From Cytophagales bacterium (lineage in GTDB: Bacteria > Bacteroidota > Bacteroidia > Cytophagales > 172606-1), in contig JAUJMU010000003.1 in the NCBI GenBank assembly GCA_030446715.1, positions 579,630 to 643,629 of the forward strand: 64,000 nucleotides of DNA. Reading direction: 5' to 3'. The translations under genes were made by a program, and so were the position numbers. Below are positions 57,218 to 64,000 of this stretch, one piece after another; within the stretch, counting starts at the first letter, position 1; the number at the start of each line of letters is the position of its first letter. Below the pieces are notes generated by a model that was not told the DNA's origin, made no database searches, and saw nothing but the letters and a program-made list of their open reading frames with translations.

Positions 57218-57316
57218 ATCGGGTTGCGCATTAGTTTTGAAAAGAAAATAGGATACCGGGCAAGCCGCTGAGCGGGGCTTGAGATCAGACTGCGTCTTGT
57301 GTTGAAGCGGGTGTAG

Positions 57317-58351
57317 TTAAGGCTGGTTTTGGATAAGCACTTGCTGGCCTTTCCGGGTAATTTTCAGGTGAAAGGATTTGGAAAGTACGGTCAGGAAATC
57401 ATCTACGTTCTCGGTGGGCATGGAGCCCCATAGCTTCTTCTGCAGCAGGCTGGAATCAGCAATCTGTACCTGCAGCCCGTAAACATCCTGCAGCAGGAGG
57501 GCTATTTCGGCCACCGGGGTATTATCAAGAATAATCTTATGATCGGTCCAGGCGGAGAAGTTGCCGGCTTCTACTGCCTCCTTCCGGACTTGATGGGTGT
57601 TTTCCTGAAACTCCACCATTTCGCCCGGCTTCATCACTATTGCGGCTGCGCTGTCCACCGGCGGGAAGTGAAGCTTAACCTTACCGGAGTTGAGCACGAC
57701 CCGGGTACGGCCCGTCCGGTTGGCGACGTTGAACTCGGTACCCAGTACTTCCACCCGCAACTGGTCATCCGTCCGGACGATGAACTGCTGGTGGCTGGCC
57801 GTATGCACGACTGAGAAGAAAGCCTCCCCGGACAGGCTGATCTCCCGGGGCTTTTCCGGGTCCCAGCTTTTGGGGAAAGAAATCCTGGAATTGCCGTTCA
57901 GCGTCACCCTGGACCGGTCGGGCAGAACCACCGTCCGGGTCTCGCCGAAAGCAGTCGCGTACGTTTGCGGGGCGTTCAGGTAGTACCAGAGCAGGCCACC
58001 AAGGGTAATCAGCAAGCCCACCGCAGCCGCCATTTTCCGGTAGGATTGCCAGGCAACCCCCGGAGCCGGCCGGCTGACTCCCGCAAGACCGGCTTCGGCC
58101 ACGCCGGAATTGATCCGGGCATCAATGAGCCGTTTGACTTCCAGGGCATCGGCCGGATCGGGCACCCGGACTTTGAGCCGGAGGAAAAGCACCAGTTGCC
58201 TGGCTTCAGCCACCGACTTCCTTTTTTCCGGATGCTCCGCCATCCACGCCTGCCAGAATGCATCGGAGGCAGCATCCGGGTGCCGCACCCACGTGCTGAA
58301 GTATTCATCATCCGCCAGTTCGGCCGAGGTATACGCTTCGTAGTTGGTCAT
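57317..58351 (-). CDS. FecR-family anti-sigma factor
   Basis: A 344-aa single-pass inner-membrane regulator. A cytoplasmic N-terminal sigma-binding part (residues 1-105, with AEHPEKRKSVAEARQLV) is followed by a membrane segment (~110-130, MAAAVGLLITLGGLLWYYL). The periplasmic FecR domain has the hallmark GETRTVVLPDRSRVTLNGNS and GEAFFSVVHTASHQQFIVRT. A DUF4974/STN-like C-terminus (DNTPVAEIALLLQDVYGLQV) ends it. It transmits the SusC signal to the ECF sigma factor. It is directly upstream of susC and divergent from the sigma gene. Confidence 0.92.
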   Translation of the reverse strand: MTNYEAYTSAELADDEYFSTWVRHPDAASDAFWQAWMAEHPEKRKSVAEARQLVLFLRLKVRVPDPADALEVKRLIDARINSGVAEAGLAGVSRPAPGVAWQSYRKMAAAVGLLITLGGLLWYYLNAPQTYATAFGETRTVVLPDRSRVTLNGNSRISFPKSWDPEKPREISLSGEAFFSVVHTASHQQFIVRTDDQLRVEVLGTEFNVANRTGRTRVVLNSGKVKLHFPPVDSAAAIVMKPGEMVEFQENTHQVRKEAVEAGNFSAWTDHKIILDNTPVAEIALLLQDVYGLQVQIADSSLLQKKLWGSMPTENVDDFLTVLSKSFHLKITRKGQQVLIQNQP

Positions 58352-58461
58352 TGCATTTGCCGCCGGACTGATTGAATGCAGCTTCTTTCCTTAAGAGGGT
58401 AATTTTTTCCGTTTGCCGCCTAATTTTTTCGCAAAAAATTCATATTTACAATTATTTCAAC

Positions 58462-58485
58462 AAAAAACAATATTTATTGTTTTTT
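58462..58485. promoter_or_regulatory. AT-rich inverted repeat in the fecR/sigma divergent region
   Basis: AAAAAACAATA and TATTGTTTTTT separated by TT. It lies in the 418-bp AT-rich gap between the divergent fecR and sigma genes and could be an operator or part of overlapping promoters. The remainder of the gap shows no gene. Confidence 0.4.
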
Positions 58486-58769
58486 TATCAATATAAATAG
58501 ATGATTGTTGCGATTAATTAAAAAGGCAGCTACCACACCCTTACGATAAGCAACGGTAAATAGCGTGGCACTGAACCAGTCCGGCCCCCGGCCCCGGTTG
58601 CCTCAAGGATAAGACAGCTTACCGGCAGCGTCAAACCCGGCTCCCAGGATTTAAGTTGCATAATAATTATTTGTTATTATAATTTTCTTATATTGCTTTT
58701 AAAAATTACGGCTTCCCATCAGGCAGAGGACGATCTGAGCGCCGGGCTTATTTGGGTTAATGTACTCAG

Positions 58770-59450
58770 GTGTTGCACCCTACCTCCCCGCAAATGACTG
58801 CAAGCAATTATTCAACCATCCGTTGCGACGCGTCGCCGCTAACCCAGTTTACCGACCGTGAGTTATGGAACGTATTCCGGGCGGGAGAACGGGAGGCTTT
58901 TGACTTGATCTATACCCGTTATTTTCCGTTGCTGTTTGGTTACAGCACGCAGTTTTGCCGGGATAAAGCCCTGGTGAAAGACGTGATTCAGGACCTGTTT
59001 GTGGGATTGTGGAACAAGCGGGAAACCATGGGAGAGGTAACAGCGATAAAAGCCTACCTGTACACCATTCTCCGCAACAGCCTTGTCAAGGAGTTGACGC
59101 ACAAGAAAAACGCACTGTTTCAGTGGGATATTCCGGATAATTACAGCTTTGAGGTCATTTTTTCTCACGAACTCCTGATGATTGACAGTCAGTCAACCCA
59201 GCAGCAGACAAAAGAATTACTAAAGGCCTTCGGTAAGCTTTCCAAAAGGCAGAAAGAAGTTATTTATCTGAGGTTTTACGAAAATATGGATTATAAGAGC
59301 ATTGTGGAGGTAATGTCTCTGCAAAATACAAAATCAGCCCGCAGCTTGGTATACAAAGCTTTGGAAGAACTCAGACGGTATTTAAAAGATAAAAGCACAG
59401 CTATCTTCTTTCTTCCTCCGATCCTATGCTTCTTTCTGGCAACTCAATGA
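58770..59450 (+). CDS. ECF-family RNA polymerase sigma factor
   Basis: 226 aa (starting at 58770, or at M9, 58794). Sigma region 2: AFDLIYTRYFPLLFGYSTQF, LVKDVIQDLFVGLWNKRET. Region 4: LSKRQKEVIYLRFYENMDYKSIVEVM with its helix-turn-helix, then ARSLVYKALEELRRYL. It is the Bacteroidota FecI-like type that pairs with FecR and SusC. The C-terminus has a hydrophobic tail (STAIFFLPPILCFFLATQ), unusual but seen in some family members. Probably released by FecR to transcribe susCD. Confidence 0.9.
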   Translation: MLHPTSPQMTASNYSTIRCDASPLTQFTDRELWNVFRAGEREAFDLIYTRYFPLLFGYSTQFCRDKALVKDVIQDLFVGLWNKRETMGEVTAIKAYLYTILRNSLVKELTHKKNALFQWDIPDNYSFEVIFSHELLMIDSQSTQQQTKELLKAFGKLSKRQKEVIYLRFYENMDYKSIVEVMSLQNTKSARSLVYKALEELRRYLKDKSTAIFFLPPILCFFLATQ

Positions 59451-59537
59451 ATGAAATACCCGTCTGAAATCAATCATAAATTCCGGATTGTAAATTATGG
59501 GGTTCCCGGAGACTTACAGGGAAAAGGTAATGGTTGG

Positions 59538-59702
59538 GCGTAGTCTTCAGACCATGTCCTTTTCAGGCCCCAATCTTCAGATTGGCGGGTTGAATGAACG
59601 TGAGTTTTGTAAACAACTGAAATACAGTTTTATGAATCCATATCCTTACCTGAACTATCCGCCAATCTGAAGACTGGCACGTATTTCCAGCGTAGTCTTC
59701 AG
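59538..59702. repeat. Nested intergenic repeat (TCTTCAG type)
   Basis: An 18-of-19 inverted repeat (CCAATCTTCAGATTGGCGG 59570-59588; its inverse 59659-59677) lies within a pair of direct repeats GCGTAGTCTTCAG (59538-59550 and 59690-59702). No gene is seen in 59451-59735. Confidence 0.7.
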
Positions 59703-59735
59703 TATGTGATCAGCCTCAGACAAAGGGAATCCAGG

Positions 59736-60362
59736 TCAGAGCCGTTGCTGATAAACGGCTCTGACTTTTTGGGTGAAGTCCTGCTGGTTCTGTTCAGCCG
59801 TGACCACGACTGAAGCGAGTACCTGCCAGGTGTCGGCTCCTTTTCTGGTTTTGTTGCCACAGGCGATCTTGCGCTGGATCACGGCCGGCCTCAGGCTCCT
59901 TCCGGCCCGGTTGCTTTTTATGCTCAATGGCTGAAAGCAGCAAAGCCTGCCAGTCTTTGAGATACTCACTCTGCGGCTCAAGCTCAAGGGCCTTGCTGAT
60001 GGCCTTCAGGTGATGGGCGTAACCCTTGTGCTGCTTTTGACACAGATCATCATACACTGACAGTCACTCATCAGCCAGCCTTTGGGTTGAGTCAGATACC
60101 AGTTTGTCTCATCACTGTAAAGCACTGCTGAGTCACGGGCCTGCCCGTGGAGCTTGTGATAATCCGGTTCAGGGCCTTCCGCCAGCCGGTGCTGAACAAG
60201 GCCCCCGGTGCTCAAAGGCAGCCTCAAGCAGTCAGTAAACAACTCACACACCCTGTGCTTGCTCTTCCCGTAGCGGTGGTTGAGCAGCACTGCCGTGGCA
60301 GTGATCTGCCAGCTTTACGGGCAGGCTTAAGCTTTAGAGCAACAAGGCGTGCATCTGGTAAG
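59736..60362 (-). pseudogene. IS66-type transposase remnant
   Basis: The minus strand encodes scattered pieces: VLLNHRYGKSKHRVCELFTD, PDYHKLHGQARDSAVLYSDE, TNWYLTQPKGWL, the D-x-E/T-x-W signature typical of IS66-like transposases. Then, after a gap, YDDLCQKQHKGYAHHLKAIS and a C-terminal tail ending DFTQKVRAVYQQRL. The core between GWL and the tail is missing and several frameshifts are present. It is non-functional. Confidence 0.6.
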
Positions 60363-60364
60363 CA

Positions 60365-60746
60365 GTAATGAGTAAAACCGGTATTCAAGCCTTGGAGCGA
60401 CTCTATGGTGCCACCAGGCCCATGCAGAGGGGAAGCGTAGAAAAACACGAATTTGAGTACAAACGTCACGGCACCTTGTGTCCTGTAGTCAACCGGCTGG
60501 TAGGCCAGGGAAAAGTAGTGGCCCCTACCGTTTCTGCTACCCGAAACGAAAAGAATTATGCTACCCATATTGAAAACACCATTGCCATGTATCAATCAGG
60601 TGGAACTCTGGTTCTCCGTCCTGCAACAAAAACTGCTCAAACGCGCTTCCTTTGCTTCTCTTGATGAACTCAAAGACAAACTCCCGGCCTTCATTGACTT
60701 CTTCAATGACCACTTGGCTAAACCTTTTCAATGGCAGTACAGTTGA
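60365..60746 (+). pseudogene. IS630-type transposase remnant
   Basis: KTGIQALERLYGATRPMQRG, EFEYKRHGT, VGQGKVVAPTVSATRNEKN (the IS630 D-E-x-x-GIQALER / EFEY-RHGT region) is fused, after an internal deletion, to VELWFSVLQQKLLKRASFAS, LDELKDKLPAFIDFFNDHLAKPF, the IS630 C-terminus with its catalytic Glu. The first aspartate region is missing at 60365, where the IS66 remnant begins on the other strand. Confidence 0.75.
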
Positions 60747-60754
60747 TAAAAAGA

Positions 60755-60779
60755 AAAGGCCACCCGAAGGATGGCCTTT
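60755..60779 (-). terminator. Hairpin terminator
   Basis: AAAGGCCA.CC / GG.TGGCCTTT stem with a short loop, with A-run on the left (T-run on the minus strand). It lies just after the stop of the lipoprotein gene at 60798. Confidence 0.75.
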
Positions 60780-60797
60780 CTGCTGATTGAAGACGGG

Positions 60798-61160
60798 TTA
60801 CTTTTTCCCTTTGCCATTGGGTTTACCACCGTTTCCATTAGGCTTGCCGCCATTGCCGTTGGGTTTGCTGCCGTTGCCACCACCATTGCCGCCATTGGGC
60901 TTGTTGCCACCGCCATTGCCGTTAGGCTTTATGGTCGTCTGCTGATTGTTATTCACAATCACGGTATTGCCGCCGCGGTTGTGTGCCGGATGGTGCGGGT
61001 TGTTTGGATTCTTGTACCAGCCTTTGTGCTTTCCGTGGTCTTTCCTGACGGGAGCAGAGGCCATAGGACGGTTGTTGACCAAAACGGTCGTCCGGCGGGT
61101 ACAGGCCGATTGGCTGATTAAAAGGGCGACTGCGAATAAAATGTAGATTGCTCGTATCAT
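60798..61160 (-). CDS. Small lipoprotein with Asn/Gly-rich low-complexity tail
   Basis: 120 aa from the ATG at 61160 (MIRAIYILFAVALLISQSAC, a lipoprotein signal with Cys20). A basic region (RKDHGKHKGWYKNPNNPHHP) is followed by a tail of NGNGG(K/N)PN repeats. Mature protein would be anchored by lipid and largely disordered; it has a net positive tail (GKPNGKGKK). Such small Gly/Asn proteins occur in Cytophagales next to outer-membrane proteins. It follows the outer-membrane protein gene by 16 nt. The function is unknown. Confidence 0.7.
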   Translation of the reverse strand: MIRAIYILFAVALLISQSACTRRTTVLVNNRPMASAPVRKDHGKHKGWYKNPNNPHHPAHNRGGNTVIVNNNQQTTIKPNGNGGGNKPNGGNGGGNGSKPNGNGGKPNGNGGKPNGKGKK

Positions 61161-61176
61161 ATGATTTTGATTGTGT

Positions 61177-61754
61177 TTAAAAGTTATACCGTGCTCCGAT
61201 GCCCACCGGAACATTGAGCCAGAAAGGAGCTGGCACAATTTCAAGGTAAAGTCCAAGGTCAGTGAAAAGGGAAACAGGAGTATCCGGAACAGTCCATTCG
61301 AGCCCGACAACTCCGGTAGCCCCAAGGGCAGCCCGGCTTTCGTAATAACCGGCCGTCCGGAAACTGTATTTTTTATAATATTCGTCGTCCAGGTAATAGA
61401 ACCGGCGCGCACTGAACTGGCCGCCAAGGCCCCAATACCACTCCAGACCATTCACGCTGCTGATCGGATTCTGCCAGATGTAATTGACCTGCACGGCAAG
61501 ACCCGAACCGCGGTACCCGCCGTAGCCGCCGTAAGAGTAAGACCTCGACTTTCCTCCGTAGAACATGCCCGTATTGCCTAAGTTCAATTCAAGGGCATTA
61601 TTGCCGCCGAGGTATTTGCGGACATTCACGCCAGCCGGGTCGCCCAGCCGGAGGCCCACGGCCCAGTTACGGTCAGACTGCGAAGAGCGGCGCTGCGCCT
61701 GCGCCGATACCAGCAGACAGCCGGTTAGGATCAGGGAAAGAACTACTTTTTCAT
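61177..61754 (-). CDS. Outer-membrane beta-barrel protein, one frameshift in the signal peptide
   Basis: The uninterrupted frame (61659 to 61177, 160 aa) begins MGLRLGDPAGVNVRKYLGGN and shows alternating beta-strand pattern, ending VPVGIGARYNF with a C-terminal aromatic as in barrel proteins. A signal peptide VVLSLILTGCLLVSAQAQRR lies just upstream in the same frame, and the ATG at 61754 (ATGAAAAAG) is one base out of frame, as if one A of a run was lost. Intact it would be 192 aa. It is probably co-transcribed with the lipoprotein. Confidence 0.7.
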
Positions 61755-61888
61755 TAAAAGCATACTGGTTAAGGGGAATACTGCGGCAAAACTAAACCTA
61801 AATCTATCTCTGACAAGTCTGGAAAAGCCAGTGCCCTGCCGGAATCAGGGCCAGAATGTAAGTTCGGGCGGTTTAAGAGTCTCTGTCT

Positions 61889-62959
61889 CTATTGCTTATG
61901 CGTAAGCCGCCGGTATTGCTGCAGGCTTTGCAGCAGGTGTTGATTTTCTCCGGAAGTCCCTACCGTGATCCGCAGACATCCTTCGCAAAGCTTCACCGAC
62001 GAACGGTCCCTGACGATGATTTTTTCTCCACCAAATAGCGGTAAACCGCCTTTGCATCCCCTACTTTCACCAGCAGGAAGTTGGCATCCGAAGGGTAAAC
62101 CTGCTCCACCAGCGGCAATTGCCGGCACTGCGCCTCCAGCCACGCCCGTTGCTCCAGAATCTCATCTACCATTTTTTCTTTGGAGGTAAGGTTATGGAGG
62201 CTTCCATACGAGTTGCTGGGTTACTCCGCTGATATTGTATGGCGGCTTGAGCTTATTGAGCACCGCAATAATTTCGGGTGACGAAAAAGCCATGCCGAGG
62301 CGGAGCGATGCCAGCCCCCATGCTTTGGAAAATGTCTGCAGCACCACCAGATTGGGAAACCGGTCCAGCCGGACCGCAAAACTTGGTTCTTCTGAAAAGT
62401 CAATATAAGCTTCATCCACGATCACGAGGCCGGGAAAAACGTCCAGAATCTGCATAATGTCATTGGTACGCAGACAGTTGCCGGTTGGATTGTTCGGAGA
62501 ACAGATGAAAATAAGCTTTGCACCCGGGTGCTCCCCGATGGCCTGTAGCGTAGCCGGCAGGTCAATCTGGAAATCCGGTGTCAGCAATACCTTCACCAGC
62601 GGAACGTCGTTGATGGAGGCGCTTACCTCATACATGCCGTAAGTCGGCGGCAGCAGAATAATCTTGTCGGTACGCGGTGTGCAGGTGGCCCGGATCAGCA
62701 GGTCAATGGCCTCATCGCTGCCGTTGCCCAGAAAAATCTGCTCCGGCCGCACGTCTTTGATGCCGGCGATTTTTTTCTTCAGCTCTTTCTGATAAGGGTC
62801 AGGGTAGCGGTTATACGCCTCCGGGGTGATGGACCCCAGCGGATTCTCGTTGGCATCCAGAAAGACACCCTCGGTTCCTTCGTATTCGTCACGGGCCGAA
62901 GCGTAGGGCGTCAGCGTGAGAATGTGCGGACGCAGAATATTTTTTAAGCTGAAATTCAT
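61889..62959 (-). pseudogene. hisC: Histidinol-phosphate aminotransferase, frameshifted
   Basis: PLP enzyme of histidine synthesis (imidazole-acetol phosphate to histidinol phosphate). The N-terminal 250 residues are intact: FLDANENPLGS, NRYPDPYQKELKKKIA, FLGNGSDEAIDLLIRA, CSPNNPTGNCL, VIVDEAYIDFSEE, the PLP lysine in QTFSKAWGLASLRLG. The rest lies in other frames (LEAQCRQLPLVEQVYPSDAN, FLLVKVGD, KIIVRDRSSVKLCEGCLRIT, VGTSGENQHLLQSLQQYR). Breaks are at about 62205 and 62035. Full length would be ~355 aa, so sequencing error is plausible for a biosynthetic gene. Confidence 0.88.
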
Positions 62960-63015
62960 GTAATACAGTACTTGAAATGTGAGATTTGAGATGTTTGGCC
63001 CAAGAAAACAGACCG

Positions 63016-64000
63016 TCAGAGATCATCCATTTTAATCAGCGGAATGTCTTTGGTGGCAATTTCCCGGAGCGGCTGATAACCGGTGCGGTCATACTGGTAA
63101 CCGTGTTCGCCCACCGGCCACAGCATCGGCGCAAGGAAAAAGACCGTCGCCTGAAAACCCTGTACAGTGGCGGCAGCATTGCCCGTGCCCTTGGAGTTAG
63201 CGGCTTCATTTTCCATTTCGAAGGCGCCGGTGAAACGCCGCTCCTTCAGCACTTCCACAAACTCCCGCCAGTCCATGCTGTCGGAGCCGCCAAAGCCGGG
63301 CATCATGGCCTCATAGTTGTGCCGGTCCCATTCGTGAGCCGGTTGCGGAATATCTGCCTTCCGGGAAAGGTCAGGGTCAACGGCCTGCACGGGGTACATA
63401 CTGCCCCAGTGCGTCCGCGAACGGCCCTCAAGGTTGCGGGTGGCCTTTACGTGAATCCGGTGCAGCCGGCTCATGTCGGTTTCCCGGATCACATCCGCAG
63501 GGTTGGTATGCTGCCAGACGTCGTGCGACGGATCGTAGATTTCGCCGTGCGCCTGGCTGGGAATGAGGGCGTAGATAAGTTTTCGCGCCGCCAGTACCCC
63601 CGTCAGGTTGTTGAAGGTACCCGTGTAGCCGGCCGGCCGCCAGCCTTCCATCGGGCAGTTCTCGTATAATATAGTGACGCCCAGGTCTTCGGCGTACCGG
63701 ATAATGGGGGTAAATACCTTTACGTACTCCTCCAGATTTTTCTGAAAGCCTCCCTCCTGCGCGCCCAGTTCGTGGTTGTAGCCCACGAAGGTTCCCACTT
63801 TTACGCCATTTGCATTGCCGCCCAGCAGATGCGCCATCCGGATCAGCCTCAGCAGGTGATCCTGATTCCTGCGGCGCTGGACCGGCTCGCCGCCGATCAG
63901 GTTTTCGAAGGCACCAATGGAAAGGGTCAGCCCGGCCTTGTTGAACTTCTCAATGACCCGCCGGGCTTCTTCCAACCCAAATTGCTCGTACGCCAGATGA
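63016..64000 (-). CDS. Sugar phosphate isomerase/epimerase (xylose isomerase-like TIM barrel), 5' end outside window
   Basis: The frame is open to the window edge (HLAYEQFGLEEARRVIEKFN), so the start is missing. Features of the AP endonuclease 2/xylose isomerase-like fold are VTILYENCPMEGWRP (metal ligand Glu), DPSHDVWQHTNPADVIRETD (metal ligand Asp/His), HRIHVKATRN and FEMENEA near the C-terminus (final metal ligand Glu). Members isomerise or epimerise sugars or inositols. The substrate is unknown. It lies upstream of hisC on the same strand with a 56-nt gap. Confidence 0.8.
   Translation of the reverse strand, partial: HLAYEQFGLEEARRVIEKFNKAGLTLSIGAFENLIGGEPVQRRRNQDHLLRLIRMAHLLGGNANGVKVGTFVGYNHELGAQEGGFQKNLEEYVKVFTPIIRYAEDLGVTILYENCPMEGWRPAGYTGTFNNLTGVLAARKLIYALIPSQAHGEIYDPSHDVWQHTNPADVIRETDMSRLHRIHVKATRNLEGRSRTHWGSMYPVQAVDPDLSRKADIPQPAHEWDRHNYEAMMPGFGGSDSMDWREFVEVLKERRFTGAFEMENEAANSKGTGNAAATVQGFQATVFFLAPMLWPVGEHGYQYDRTGYQPLREIATKDIPLIKMDDL

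Overview
The window looks like a chromosomal segment of a Bacteroidota bacterium of the order Cytophagales (Spirosoma/Larkinella/Dyadobacter-like). The evidence is a SusC/SusD pair with FecR and an ECF sigma factor, a giant secreted protein with a CHU_C/type IX secretion sorting domain, a YqiJ-flotillin-DUF3686 ATPase cluster, a bacteriophytochrome/heme oxygenase cluster, TAnnTTTG-type promoter elements, and intergenic palindromes of kinds common in that order. By eye the base composition is mid-50s % GC, with an AT-richer stretch from about 17.5 to 27.5 kb. The genus is inference. I recognised no rRNA, tRNA or CRISPR.

Layout. 0-8.8 kb: GH1-like glycosidase end, Kef-type antiporter, small hypotheticals, CHU_C protein, RlmD-like rRNA methyltransferase. 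9.2-17.4 kb: membrane-microdomain cluster (YqiJ/NfeD-like protein, flotillin, giant DUF3686 ATPase whose AAA end is frameshifted). 17.5-27.3 kb: accessory island with an ISL3 element, an IS3 element, IS630 and IS1 remnants, and an array of about 13 attC-like recombination sites separating small cassettes (Rpn nuclease, small membrane protein, toxin-antitoxin, unknown proteins, gene-less cassettes). 27.5-31.3 kb: GlpD and two secreted proteins. 32-37.2 kb: a hexuronate operon (uxaC, Uma2, kdgK, eda, exuT). 37.4-41 kb: hypotheticals, a catalase remnant and an EamA transporter. 41-48 kb: a light/chemosensory cluster (CheB-CheR-PAS-kinase, bacteriophytochrome, heme oxygenase, response regulator). 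48-51.7 kb: GNAT, RecQ, glycosyltransferase. 51.7-59.5 kb: IS1 copy, IS1-truncated susD, susC with an in-frame stop, fecR, ECF sigma. 59.5-64 kb: transposase remnants, lipoprotein, outer-membrane protein, hisC, and a sugar isomerase/epimerase running off the end.

How the genes work together. The hexuronate operon would take galacturonate/glucuronate via tagaturonate/fructuronate to KDG, KDPG, then pyruvate and glyceraldehyde 3-phosphate; the UxaB/UxaA or UxuA steps are not here. BphO would supply biliverdin to the phytochrome, which has no kinase of its own and may signal through the neighbouring kinase and response regulator. The ECF sigma/FecR pair probably controls the SusCD transporter, whose SusC has the N-terminal STN signalling domain.

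The most unusual feature is the cassette array. Each well-preserved cassette is bounded by an exact inverted repeat (9-13 bp) made of the edges of the two flanking sites, the classical core/inverse-core relation of integron cassettes. Recognisable cassette genes all lie on the minus strand with their 3' ends close to the AAC core. No integron integrase is in the window.

Many genes, including conserved housekeeping ones, carry single-base frameshifts, several at homopolymer runs. Sequencing error is therefore a serious alternative to decay, especially for 15.9-27 kb and 51.8-53.6 kb.
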